A stretch of DNA of 64,000 nt from Coturnix japonica (taxonomy: Eukaryota; Chordata; Aves; Galliformes; Phasianidae), in contig NC_029527.1 of NCBI RefSeq assembly GCF_001577835.2, positions 8,958,094 to 9,022,093 on the forward strand. Direction: 5' to 3'. Position 1 is the stretch's first letter, and each line of letters starts with the position of its first letter. Below the pieces are notes generated by a model. The model worked only from the letters and a program-made list of their open reading frames with translations. It ran no database searches and was not told the origin of the DNA. A program made the position numbers and the translations under genes. This document shows, one piece after another, positions 1-13,800 of this stretch.

Positions 1-1851
1 GTATTGCTGGCTGGCTGCTGCCGTCAGGCTCAGTAATGTGATTGGGTATGAGGCTGCTGTCTTTGAAGTCTGTCTGTGAGATAGAATTTTTCTCCCTTGC
101 GCACAAAGAAGGAGAAGGGGGGCGAAAAAAGGAAAGCGGTTACGCATGATCCAAACCCAGACTATTTTTTATGACTTGTTGTTACTCTTAAACACCCAGA
201 GGGTGGAGTACATGGAGTACATTTTTAATGTAGAAATTAGTGACAACTCAGAGAAGCTGCCTTAAGATTTTCTATTGAAGTTTCCTTACAGATTGCAGAG
301 GCGTACAAAAATAAGTATTTCTGATTTCTGTAGCACATTCAGTAGGTAAATATCGCTGCCATTTGTCTTGCTAAATGTAGATTATGGGAGAGACTGACCA
401 CTGATAGTTTGCACTAAGAAAGAGGAGGCAGTGATTCTATGTAAATAAGCTGTAGAGTTTTTATTGTGTGGGGATCTGCTTACTGTACTCTTCTGGGACA
501 GCTGCTGTCTCTTAGTGACTCTTCAGTGCTGCACTAGAGATAAACCTTATCGAACTGGAACCTCCCTGCTGGTGTTGCCTGATTTTAGCAGTGCTGTTCC
601 AGAGGACAGTGCTGCCGTTCTGTTAAATCTGAGTCATAGACGTCTACAGATCAGCAGCCCCTCTGATGCCTGGCAAAATGCGGTGGTCTGTTCTTACTAA
701 TTTCTCCAGGCTTGCATTGGAAGAGTTTATCTCTGAGATTGTGAGATTCTCTTATCATAGATGAATGAAAAAGTGTGCAAACATGAGTTAGGGCGAAAGA
801 TTTAGGTTAAAATGGGTTATCTGTGGAAGCTTATGTGCTCTCCAGTGCAAAAGCCCTCCTTTCCATCTGACTGGTAGTTGGCACTTATGGATGCCAACAC
901 TTACTGCTGTAATCCTCTGTTCTTTGCTGTAAGCCCGTGTTTAATTGGAGTTAAATCTCAACTGACAGTTTGACTGGCTGTGTGGTCTCTAGAACTAGTC
1001 TTGTCCTTCCAAATACCTATTTTTCACCACTGAAGTTACTTATGACTTGCAGACTAGGAATTGTTGCTTTTGTGCAAGCAGTGCCTGACACGGGGCTGTC
1101 TTGGTGATGTGGGAACTGTGAAGCTAATGTGGCACACACAGTATCTCAGGAGAGGAGTTTTGTGTAGCCTGCAGGCATCCGCAGTGCTAATAGTATTGCT
1201 CAGCTGTGACTAAGTGACTGCAGTTTGCAGCATCGACTTCAAATAGTTGTTTGAGGAAAAACAGGAGCCACAGGGCAGAAACTTCAGGAGGGGAGGGCTT
1301 GAAAGTGGTTGGGCTGCTGCGCTTCCTTCATATACAGCAATTCTGGTGTTTGAAAGGGGAGGCTTAAATGTGACAGAAGCCACAGCTGCCTCTGACAGAG
1401 AGCCCTTTCTTGTTACCTGCAGCAGATGCTGTGTGAAACTTGGCTTTCCCCAGGCTCTGCCAGCACATCTTTTGCTGATTCCTTCTCACTTGGGGTGCTG
1501 GGCTGATGCCTCAGATCTGCACAAGAGTCAGTGGCCTTGGGAAGTGCGGGTCCTGGATGCAACCTGTTGTTTGAGAAAGAATAAACCAGTCCCTCCACAT
1601 TTGCTGTGCCTTTGGAGTTTGCTCTTTGTCTGCTGTGTGAGTGTGCTTACTGCTGAGTGCTCTGAGCTGTTGCTGCTGGGAGGCCATGCTGCACACTGTA
1701 CTGATTACTGCTCTTCACTTCCCACAGGCAACACTTTTGATTGGTTCGGTGCTCTGGAGCCCAGGGCTGCCAGCACTTCCAGTCCCACAGGGCCCTCCAG
1801 TTGTTAGATATCAGTTAGCTGAACAGTTGTTCGTTATCTCTTCTCTTGCAG
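1..1851 (+). other. MTMR14 intron (left edge)
   Basis: This stretch ends in a good polypyrimidine tract and AG at 1850-1851 before the first visible MTMR14 exon. I looked for the preceding exon, which should encode a ...LLSIPYP-like peptide, and did not find it. I see no RNA gene or recognisable repeat. It is best read as intron. Confidence 0.7.
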
Positions 1852-4800
1852 GCTGTGAATTCTTTAAGGAGTACAAAGACCGGGATTATACAGCTGAAGG
1901 TCTCATATTTAACTGGAAACAGGTATAAAATGGAGAGCTGTGGGCTTTACTGAGCTCTTAAGCCTTGGTTGCTCTTTTTCTTTTTCCTCCTTGAAACTTA
2001 TTGCCTTCATATCCTGTTGTGGTGGTTTTCTTCCTCTCTAATTAATTGTTTGTTTGTTCTAGGATTATGTAGATGCTCCATTAAGTATCCCAGCATCGTT
2101 GACCCAATCTCTCAGTATTGATTGGAGTGAGTACCAGGTGAGGAAAGTAAGCATCTCTGTGGGAGGTCAGAGATTTAATCAGGAAGGATCATTAAAGATC
2201 TAAAATCTGTCTTGTTGCCACCTCAGTAATCTGGTTTACTCCATACCACCCAGTGGGAGTGAGGCTGCAGACTTGATTGTTCAGAATGGCAGTGGAAATC
2301 CTCTCCCCAAAAGCTCTGTGGCTTGGCGTGTCCCAAGGCAGCTAACGTTAACATCAAATCTGTTTCTGTAGCTTGTGTAAGCTAGCAGTCCATTAGGGAG
2401 CTAAGGCGAGGAATGTGCCAGGAAATTAAAAGCAGTATTGCTTGTTAGCAATCTTAGCACGTGCCTGCAACAGGCAGACTTTCTTGGCTATGGAGAGACT
2501 GAAGAAAGGTCGACTTTCCCTTATGTGAATAGTAGCTACATAACTAGGCACCTTCTCGGTGAGTATGCTACGTGTTTATCCTATTACAGCAAAGAGAGAA
2601 TCATAACTGAGCATAGTGTGTCTCCATCACTTACTGCCACCACAGCATCACTGCTGGCAATTGAACTCTTTTATGTTTGCCCAGGCATTGAGGTTTGCCC
2701 TGGTTCCCACTAGGGAACATCATCTTATATCCATCAGTGTGTGCCATTGCACGCAGCAGTGAGCCTGCCAGTCCCCCAGGTTTTGTGGCAATAAGCCGTG
2801 TGCTGGTGTGTGACACACTCTTGTGCTCTGCTGCTGGAAGCAGCACAGGACCAGCAGAGCTCCAAGTACTGGGGCAGCATGAAAATAATACGTGAGTGCC
2901 AGCAGCAGCACAGAGAAATAGCTTGCAGTGTTGAAGCAGAACTAACGGGACCTCAGCTTGTTTATGACTAGAAAGTTGTTCAATAAAATACTGAGCAGCC
3001 AGTATTGTTAAAAGGATATTAATAATTGAAGAGCATATAAGAAATAGATGCAGAAATGATCTGAGGATTGCAGAAGGTGCTTCACTTAAAGCTGAAGTTC
3101 TTGGTCTGCTCAGCTAATCAGAAGGGTGACAGGGAGTTGACTTGATTAATGTGTAAGTACATTTTCAGGAAGAAAATACAAATTCTAAAGCACCCTTCAA
3201 TCTAGAGAATAAAAGCTGTACGGGAAGCAAAATCCAAGGTCTGAGATCAGACATACAAATGAGGAAGAGCAGCCTTGAATGCTGTTTGTGAAGATTTCTG
3301 TCAGAACAGGGTGCTCAAGGTGTGATGATCTGCCATCCCCAGACTACGTGTTTGTTGAGCAGTGCTGCTGCTGAGCACAAGCTTCAGGCTTTGGATGGGG
3401 CAAATGAAGGAAAGTTTCTGGCTTGTAGTATAGAGATAAAAAGGGATGAAGGAATGATTCCTTCTGGCAATAAGGACAAGGTTTGGTCTACCTGGGCAGA
3501 TAAGACCTTAGAAGAATGTGTTTCTTGTCCTGGGTTTGGTGTGTGTCCCATTTCCCTACTGTTGTTGTTGCATAGGGTTTGCAGCAGGGTAGTATGTCCT
3601 TCCTAGCAGAAGTTAAAGTGTAGTTGCACACAGCAAGGTGTTCTGTTGCTGAGGGTCAACATCCCTTACACCAATAATGCTGTCCTAATGAAACATTTGT
3701 CCCTCTCCTTGTCTTTTTCTTGCTCATGCCATCCCATTTTCCTTGATTGAGTTCTAGCTTTGGTCTCAGACTGCTAAAATTCCCAGCATCTTCTCACATC
3801 ACAGTGCTAGCAGGTGGCATGCTCGAGCATCTTTCGATGTGCTCCACCTTTTTTTCTTGTAGTGCTCGAGGTCTCTGAGTTCAGAGCCCCTCTGTGATAT
3901 TGCTGCCACTTGGGTGTTACTGCAGAAGCCCAGTGCCTGCCTAGAGCAGCCTGCAGCTGTCAGAGCTTGGGGTGACATGCTCAGGTTGTGGGGCTGGGAT
4001 GCTGACCTTGTTCTGCTCACCCTGTCTTTCTTCCTGCATTGCACACACAGCTGTAACATGGCTGCTGAACTGTTTTGTAAAGTGCACGTGTGTGGGGGGC
4101 TGCAGAACTGGGTCAGCACTCTGTGGGTGTTTACCAGCTCACTTCAGTGTCTGAGCACGGTCTGCTTGGAGCTTTGGGGCTGCAGGCAAACAGGTTACGT
4201 GCCAGCCACACAGATAGTAACGATGGCTTTTAATTTTTTTATTTCTTTATATTCCTGTCGGGCCAGAGGGCTTTTTACAGAGGTTGTGTGGGAGTGGTTG
4301 GAGGACCAAGGGGAAACTTGTCACTCCGCCAATTGAGTTATTTCTCTGGTAGAGAAACAAAGAGTATGGCAAGCTCTGAACCACAGAGCAACCGCCTGCT
4401 TATTTTCAACATTTCTCTTTCTGCACAGAGCTGGGACCTCGTACAACAGACACAGAACTACCTGAAGCTGCTGATCTCTATCATCAACAGTGATGGTAAG
4501 GCAAACTCCTTTCTCCCAGCAGTCCAGCTGGAGCAGTTGCTTTCTCCACAAGATCAGCTGATAGTGCAGCTGTGGGTCAGTTCCCAATACCAAAGAGTCC
4601 CTTCACGGAAAGCTTCACTTTTCCCCCATCAGAAGAGGATGATGGTCCTCACATCTCAGGGCTCCAGCTCTATTCTTACAGAGAGGTTTACTGATCTGTT
4701 GAAGATCCCGCAGAGCTGGAGGGGTGTCTCAAAACTGAAGTTTTTACTGATTTAAAGCTGAATAGGAAAATGGATGCTCCTTTCCTTGTTGCTTCTCACT

Positions 4801-7800
4801 CATTTTTTCAGACCACCTGTGTTTTGTCTCCCCATTCTGAAGTCTCATTAGGCAGCTGTTTAGGAGTTCCTCTCATTTTTTGTCACTGCAGTCACCTCAG
4901 CCTTTTAAAGGGGATGTATTGCTATAAGTTGATATCCCATTCCCTGTGGACAAATAGTGACTTTATAAAGTCAGCACTGTTGGTCAGATAGAGCCCTGGC
5001 TGGTTCTGCCTGCCCAGCCCACTGCAGACAGTCCTGCAGGTTGCACTGGGACACGCTGCTGGGACTCTCTTTGGAGACCAGTGCAGTGGTGCCCCTTGTT
5101 TGCCTCTGCTTAGTTTGTATCAGTAGGAAGGCTGATGAGACTGAGAGAGAGTGTTCAGTTGGAGCAATATCTCTGATACAAGGATAGACTGTGATAGTGG
5201 GTTGGAACTGGATGAGTGTATACTCTGGACAGCAAAATGATGCTCATACCTACTGACTTCATGTCCTGAGTAGCTGTCAGAAACAGGACAGTCCATCAGC
5301 CAAGGTTGCTGACAACCCGGGAGGCTCTGTGCAGTTTGTTGGCTGCCCTGTTCAAGACAAAATGTTCTGACTTGGTGACTTAGCTCTGTTCTTGAGCTCA
5401 AGTTGTGGGGACAGAGAGTAGCTTGTCGCTACAGATTTACTGTAAAGAAAAGTAATTACTCTTGTTACAACATCCATTTGTTTCCCTCTCCTTTCTGCTC
5501 CCTCCTGGACCAGATGACAGTGGGCTCCTGGTGCACTGTATATCCGGCTGGGATCGAACTCCTCTCTTCATCTCCTTATTGCGCCTCTCCTTATGGGCTG
5601 TGAGTACCCAGCTGATCTGCACTGCTTGTAGGCCTGATTGTTTGGAGGGTGAGTGACAAAGTCACCAGAAAAAGCTGGTGGGAGCAGTTAAGGTTCCTTT
5701 TAGCTATCTTGGCTTTGAGAGTGTGTGGACTGGCTTTGATGTGGAGCCCAACGCACTGTCCTGCTATCAGGCTCAGTATCACAGACATGTAGAACAAGGT
5801 ATTTGCAGCTTTGCTCAATGGATTCTCTGTCCTGAAGACTGCTAAGATGGTCAGGATTTGTAGCCCTGTGTGCAGTAACCAGGATGGTGTCCTGACTCGT
5901 GCTGTAGGAGGAGCAGAGCAGGCTGGGCTTCTTGTTTCACTGTGACAGTTTTCTGTAGATCACACGCACTCAAGTCCCAGTCTCCAGGATTGCTGCTTGA
6001 AGACTGTTTCCCATTTGCTTTGCAGGATGGACTGATCCATGCGTCCCTGGAGCCATCTGAGATTCTCTACCTGACGGTGGCCTATGACTGGTTCCTCTTT
6101 GGGTAGGTACACTAAGGATTATAACCACTAGCAAACTTGTGCTCCTCTGCTGATTCTGGTTTCTGGGTGTGTGAGTGACTCCTCTCCTTTGTTCTCTTTG
6201 CAGGCACATGTTAGTCGATCGACTCAATAAGGGAGAAGAGGTGAGTGTCTCATCTAGGACAGTACCTGAACTTTCTGTTCTCAGGGTACTTGTTTAGCAT
6301 AGCAGTGTTTGTTGCCTGCTTCCTGATAACATCTCTGGTTTGGATGGGCTCTAAAAAGACTTTTGAGTCTTTTGCTTTGCTGGAGATGCAAGGTCAGAGT
6401 CTTGCCCTGTACTTCTTAATACATAAGCTGTAGGAGTGCGTCTTTGAGACCATAGTTTGAAGTGGTTCCACATTTCAGCTATTAGTACTTAGGCCCCTGG
6501 TGAAGGGGTGCCAGGACTTGCTCAGCAACAAGAAGGTTGTCTTAATACTCCTAGAAGTTTGTAGCCTTGTGTGTTAGTCCTGAGTGCCTGCCCTCCTGCC
6601 TGGGTGCTGCACATGGCATGTGTGCTATCACAGATGCACAGAGTTGCTTGTGATGGTTCTAGGATGTGTATCTTGGGTTGCACGCATGTACAAGAAGGCC
6701 AGGATGGAATGTTGGCACCCCTTGGCAGTTTGGTAGCTGCAGATTCCTCTCTATTTCCTTCCTGCCAGCATCTCCTCACCAAGAGAAGAGGCTGCATGGT
6801 GCCTGGGCTCATGCCTGAATTGCTCTTCTCTCTCTCTTTGCTCAGATTTTCTTCTTCTGCTTCAATTTTCTGAAGCACATCACCTCTGAGGAGTTCTCTG
6901 CTCTGAAGTCACAGAGGTAAGGAGCCTGTGCTTGATGCTGCATGGGCTGCAGAGCCAGGGAGCTCGTTAATGCTGTTCCTTTGGGGAGATGGAAGCCCTG
7001 GTGTCCTGGCCCAGTTTTCCTTAATTTATTCAGCACTCTGAAGGCTGCAAAACGGGGCCGAGGCTTGTGAGGTGCCACACTGTGCTCTGAAAAACTGCCC
7101 ATGCTGAAATGTGATCTCTGCTTAATGAGTATGTGTCTGCTTTAGCACGGATGGACCAAGAAGATGTGGGCACTGTCTCAAGTACACCCAGCACTGCTGG
7201 GGGGGAGTGGGGTGGCTGGATTTTAACAGGCTGCTAAGCATTAACCTCTTCCTAGTTCATGAGAGGCAAGAAGAAACAAACTGTACCCTGCAGAAGTCTG
7301 TTGGCTCTGAATTAGCACGTGACTGCCTGCAGCCTGTTGCCAGCATGTCAGAGCACAGGGTGTGTGGGCTGGGACTGCTAGGAGGTGCTGCACACCAGTC
7401 CCAGCTCCTCTCCTTTGTTCCTGTGCAGCTGATGTCCCACTGCCGTGTGCAGCAGAGATCTGGCTATGGCTATGGCCAACCTCCACACAGCACTGAGGTA
7501 ACCCTGTCTTTTCTTCCCCAGAAGGAAGAGTTTGCCACCTGGCTTCACCTTGGAAGAGATCTGCATGCTCAGTGAGTGCTTCTGCTGAGTATCAGCGCCC
7601 TGTGGTGCTGGTGATAGTTGATCCCTTGGGGGCTTGGGTTGCCAGCAACAGGGTGACTACAAATGGGTATGCTTCCTTTGGGCCTTGCAAGCATGAGGCC
7701 CTCAGGGCAAACAGGAAGAGTATTGCTTTAGGGGAGGGAAAGTAAGTGAGGCCAGGCTGGATTTCAGGCAGTTCTGTTTGCTTTTTTCTAGAGCAGAGAG

Positions 7801-10800
7801 ACCGAGGCAGCACCACGAGTCTGAGCAGCGACTTCTCCCTGGGGATGGAAAGCTCCCCTGGAGCAGCAGGGAGCTTCACCTATGAAGCAGTGGAGCTGAT
7901 GCCAGCAGGAGCACAGGCCCAAGCAGCATGGTGAGGAAACAACCACTCAATGGTCTGCAGAACAAAAGCATCAGGCTTTGAGCACTGTAGGAAAGTGCTC
8001 TGAAGTCCCTCACCATCCAGGTCTGCTGTCTGTAGCATGGGTGCCCTACAGTGGGGAGAGGAATTCAGTAATCAAAGGCTTTGCTACATGGAGACCACTC
8101 CATGTTAATGACCATGTCAGTGAGTCCCCCAATGAGAGAACAGCAGCGTTTGTTCATTTTCAATAGCTTTGCTGTTCAACATCATCCAAAAAGCATTTCA
8201 TCACTTTTAAAAGATCATCCTGAACTACAAGAGAAATGACATTTGGCAGCAGCCTCCCTGGGGATCAGCAGAGACAGAAAGCTTCATTGCCCTAAAATGA
8301 AATTTAATCTGTTGATATAAGAGTTTATATGGGAGACAGTGCGGTTAGTGGTAGGTAGACTGTGTGGCCAAGAATCCCCTCAAAACATAAATCCCTCTAC
8401 CAACACACAGTGTGTGAGATGGAAACAGGTTGCTTCTTCAGGATGTTTCTGGGAGAGGCTATGAAATGGTGGGTATTCCTTGTTGGTAGGGGATCTTGTA
8501 GGAATCTCCTGAGTGTGCCAGTCGCTGCCTGGAAGCAGGGGCTGGGAAAAGTGTCTGGTGGCTGCTCTGCCACGGGTCTTGTGCTTGTGGAGTTTCTGGT
8601 GCTGTTTGGGGATTTCAGAACCTTCCTATAGAGTTGCCCCTCTCAGTTTAATTTTTCTCTCCTCTCCCTCAGCACATAAGAAGATGCTATTTTATATTGC
8701 AATTATTTTAAATTAAATCTGGGTTGTGCTTGAGGCAGCTGGAAGTCCTCTGGGACTGAGCCTACAGCCATGCTAGTGGCAGCAGCCTTTCTGAAGCACT
8801 TTGTGAGTCAGTTTATAAAATGCTGAAGCGGGGAAGAGAAAATACTCCTGCAGAATCACAGAACAGCAATGTTGCCCTTCTCCCCGCCCCTCCAACCACG
8901 TTGGCCAGGTGTTAATTACAGAGTCCTCTTTAGCACAAAGAGCCTACCTACCCACAGCAAAAGTTCTGCAGTAAGTAGAGAAGAATTTTCCACTTGCGTG
9001 GCTACAGAGTAAGAAACTGGAAGTATTTACATTGCTCTGAACTAAGGTGTGGAATGCTCAGGACATGGACTGGATTGTACAGTCCAAAGCATGTGTGTAG
9101 TTGTGACAAGATGTGACAGTGGCTAGAGCACGCTGCAGGACATCCCATCTTACTTGTATGTATCAGGGTTCTGTTTTGTGATGCATTGTGAGCCTTGCAC
9201 AAGTGCTAATGAGGGAGCTGGGCATGGATGTCTTGCTGCAGCCTGTTGGGGCTGGGTAATCTGCAGAGCAAGCAGAGCTTATACAAACATTGCCATCGGT
9301 AGGGAGTTGGGCTGTGCATAGCTAAGAGGCTTGTGCGTCTTTGTGATGTCCTGAAAAAAGTGGGCTCAAGGCCTGCTTGCATAGACAGTCATTTGTTTTT
9401 TAGCTTTACAAAGCTGACTGCAGGCTGTGCTTGGAGATGTTGGCAGCTATGATAACGTGAGATGAATAATGCTTGAGAGAGTCTGTGGTGTGATATTTGA
9501 GGGTGGACACACTTCAAGAAGTGAAGGGAGGATATCATGCTTCCCACTGTATGATGAGCCTGTCTTTAGCTGCACTTGCTGACAGTTCTTGATCTCAGTG
9601 AAAGCTCAGGGGCCCTTTTCAGGAAGAAGTGTATCTTCTCTTTGTGTTAATTTGCCTTAGTTTTTTCCTATTTACTTGTGTACATAGCAGTATCTTTGCC
9701 CATTTCACTGTGCTGTTGAAAGGGGAAACATTCTTGGGAGTTTTCCAGGAGAAAAACTAATGTAAAAAAGAGCCTCCTGAATGTGGAGCAGCAGTGATGT
9801 GAATTAGTTCCAAATGTGTGTGTGTGTGTTTAGCATGTAGCTGGACAGTAATGTGAGCTAAGATCTAGTGCAGTAGTGGACAGCAAATTGTGCACAAGTG
9901 TGAATGTGCTGGCTGGAAGAGAAACCAAAGTTGTGAGCTGTTCTCACAGACAGGGAGAAGGCTGAAATGTACCTGCATCTGGAGAGGAAAATAACACTGG
10001 TGTTGTGTTGCTGCAGCCCTCATCAGTACGCAACAACACCCACCTGGGCTGGGCTCCTCAGCTGGTACATTTTGTAGAGTTTAGAACAGAATTAAATGGT
10101 CTTTGCCTGCTGAGAGGCCCCTTGTTTGAGGTGTTTTTACAGCTAGACTAAACAAAGTGCTTGCAGCATGTGTGTGGGCTGATGTATTCTCCCATCTCTG
10201 ATTTGCAGGTCACATGGATGGTGATCTATAAAAGAACAGGTTAAAATGGGTTGAGCTCAGTGTACCTCCATTACTGCGCAACCTGTGACTTCTTGCAAGG
10301 AGGGCAGGTTCAAGGGAAACATGAGTTTGTAGTTGCTGGGTTGAAATCTGGCCTGTTGCAGAAAGACCTTGTACTTGAAAAGCGTGAGAAAGCCAGCTTT
10401 CTCAAACAGATCTTTTGTCCTGCAGGAGGAAGAGCTGTGCATCATCACCTCAGGCCGTGCTGTGGAGCAGGGCACAGCAGTCTGAAGATAGGCTGCCTTC
10501 TGCAGGGATGGTCGAAGTCAAGTCCTCCAGCTCCTCCTCATCAACCCATTCTGATAACTTCCTGAGGATCGGCAGCAGCCCGCTGGAGGTGCCCAGATCC
10601 AGGTGAGATGGGATGAGGCAGAACAAAGGCTGGGTAAAGGGAGTGCTCAACTGCCTCTGTATACTTACGAGAACCATGGAGATGGGTTTGTATGTACCAA
10701 CAGGCTTCAGGAGGCCTGTTCTTGATAAGCTTGACCTTGTGGGAAATGCTTGTCACCACTTAACACCAAGTCCTGCCTCAGCCCATTTAGGGGATCTAGG

Positions 10801-13800
10801 AACTGTGCCAATAACAACTGGGTGTTTGTTCTGCCTGTCCTTACACCTGCCTCAATTCCACAAGGTCTGGCTTCTCTGCATTCTGCATGCTCTCATAGCA
10901 CTCTTTCTGTCAAATGCATCTACAGGGATTTGCAATGATTGCCTTCTGGGGGGAGGAAACATTTCAAGCCAAGCAGACCTTACTCGGCACCTATCCAGGC
11001 CCCCTTTCCATTTAGTGATGTTTCTGACACTGCGGAGGGAAAAACTCTGGGTGCTGTTGGTGAGCAGGGAAGCAAGCTGTGAGTGCTGGGACAGCCCTGA
11101 GGAGTTTCTCCTTGAAGACTGTGTTCCTGTGGTGCTGCTGGGAGATGGGGACTGGACCTGGGTTGGAATTGGGATAGATGATCTCCAGAGATCCCTTCCA
11201 ACCCCCATGATTCTGTGATTCTGGGCCTAATCTCATGCCATAACAAAGGATATCTGGCACCCTTCTGAAGTCTGATGCTGCAGTAGGGCAGAGAAGAGCG
11301 GTGAGCTAAGCTAGGGAAGAAAGAACAGAGCCTGTGGAGCAAACACCACGCATTTAGGCTGACAGGGGATAACGAGGCTCTTAGATAAGAGGTTGCTGTT
11401 AACAGCATCAAATGCTTGTGTTGTCTCTGCAGGTTTTCTGATGAGTCTTTTTCTAGTGATTCCCTTCATAATAGCCAGCAGCCACATTTTAGTACATTCT
11501 CGTCACGTGGAAAATAGTGACAAACAAGTAGAGCATTGAAAATTTATGAGACTGTTTACCAAGGTTCTTGATTCCAGAGCAAAATCACTGACAGTTACTA
11601 TACGTGATGCTAACTGTTCTCCCCAGGGAAAGGGATCAATAGGATGTTTTTCAGCTGTTGCTGGAGCCCACCTCTGCATTTGCTGTCAGATTAAACAAGT
11701 CTTCCAAGAAGAAAGCAAAATACTGGAGAGAAAGCAGCTTGTCTGGGGGTCTGCTTTTGTTCATAACAGCAATGCCACTGTTGCTGCGTGTTGTCTTGTG
11801 CCATTCCCAAGACATAGCTGGCTGCTCGGTGCTGGGCGGCACAAACTGCCTGGTAGTGAGCTTGCAGTAGTGCTTTGGAAGCTGTTTATGATGCTTCAGC
11901 TGGCCTCTGCTCTGTGGGAGAGAAGGAGGGAAACAGAGTAGGCAGAACAGCACCACAGGAAGGGGCTGATCTCAGTCCCTGGAGTTTGTGATCCTGGGGC
12001 TCAGAGCTAGTAAAGCCAGTAATTAGCTTTCCTCTGGCTGTGTCTGGTTGAGGAGTTTATAAGCTTTTTGGATGTTCAGTGCCCGTTGCTGTCAGGTGTT
12101 TAGAAGTGGCATCCCCAGGGCTTGAGGCAGCAGGCAAGCATAGCAGAGAAGCTTGTTACTTCCCAGGCCACAGTCTCCGGAGATGACTTTTCACTCTGCC
12201 AGTAAATAATTCTGAGGAGAAGTTGCAGAATTCCAGTTGTAAGAGGTAAATGTTTTCTGGATTCCACTCTAAGCATTCCTTTATGACCTTCATGCTAGTT
12301 TCTGTTGTGACATAAAGCTTTTATAACCTTTCAACACAGCAAAGATATATCAATCTGTCTGTGGCCACTGTAGACTTCTATGAGTAAGGCAGCATGAAGG
12401 GCTGAGCGGGGGGAAATTGTGCACAGGGTGAAACAGAAGAGGGAACCTCCTTGCACGACCTGAAAGCAAGAGAGCAGAAGAATCCATTGTGAGATCAGAA
12501 TGGTAAAGTCAGCTGATAGAAAGGTGGTTAACCTGCTAGGCTCATGCTGGGTGGAGATGGTGTACACTTGTCTGCTTTCCTCTCTGGTGTCACCTGGGTT
12601 TCCTCTGCTCCTCTCTGTGCAGGCTAGAGGAAATGAGCCTGGAGACCCTGCTGAGAGTGGGTGGAATTGTCAAGGCAACGGCTGAACTGAGCTTCTCTTT
12701 GAAACCAAGTCTTCTGGCACGATTGTGCTCCTTTGCCTCGTAGTCCCTTGCCAGATCAGCCAGACTCTGCCCTGCCTGCCTCCTCAGGATACATAACACT
12801 GATACCAGCTTTGCTAGCTGGGGACTTGAGCAGTGCATTGCCTTGCTGAATGATGACATGGGTTACATCTGTGTGGCCTGAGCGTGGTATGGTTTATCTC
12901 CAAAGAGAGATCTCACTCAGCTTTGCTGTGTCAGTCTGAATTTGCCCAGTGAACTTCATGCAGGTAATGGTTATCACAGTATCTTCAGCCACCATTTTTC
13001 ATCATGAAGGAGAAGGAGAGACCTGTTTTGTGTGGAGAAAGAATATATCTGTGATGGAAGGAACAGTTAACTTCTCTCACTCCCTGAACAATGGCAGGAC
13101 TGGGATGGAAAGGCTGTAGCACAAAGACTAATCATGATGCCAAAAATACCTTTATCTCTGCAATACTGCTGCAGGTTAGCACCCTAGCCTCTTAAGATGA
13201 AGAAACTACTGTACTTGACTTCCTAATCCTCTGGTTGTGTGGCCATAGCAACAAAACACTTAACCACTGCAGCAGCAGTAGAGGAAAAGTGGTTGCTTGT
13301 AAAATGCCAGCAGGCACCCTCCAGGCAGTTCACATAAACAGCCCAGTCCATGTGCTGGCAGGCAGGGAGCTCAGCAGGGAATGAGAAGGGAAAGCAAGCA
13401 AGCTGAGAGATGAGCAGCACATGAGCAAGGAGCTGGGGTATCCAAAAGAAAAGCTGAGCCCCTCTCCTAAATGGGTTGTGACAGCAGCCTCCTTGTCAGC
13501 CCATCCTTTGAGCCTGCTCCCATCCAGATGTCCTGGGTGTCCGTATGTCCCTGGGTGATTCTCGTTAGGCAGAGCAGTACAAAGGCAGATTTGAAAGGCA
13601 GACTCTCACTAGGCAGCCTTTTTAGCTTATCCCAATGGTGAGATCAATCTGGTGAGGGCAAATGTGCATGAAGATGCAGCACAGACAATCTGCAGAGTAA
13701 GACAAGGTGCATCTTGTTCTACAAATTGAGAGCTCTGAGTATGGCAGATAGAGTGCATCGACTCAGACTCCTTGCCTGTGAATGGGCAGTGTTAGATGCA

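Noticed and set aside
8330-8375. GTTAGTGGTAGGTAGACTGTG, similar to an internal CR1 3' segment
   Set aside because: The match is short and the expected GATGATCT...CTTCCAACC downstream is missing.
8853-8876. AGAATCACAGAACAGC-like stretch resembling an antisense CR1 end
   Set aside because: Only one octamer-like match is present and no GGGACC(T)TGGA-type body follows, so a CR1 call is not supported.
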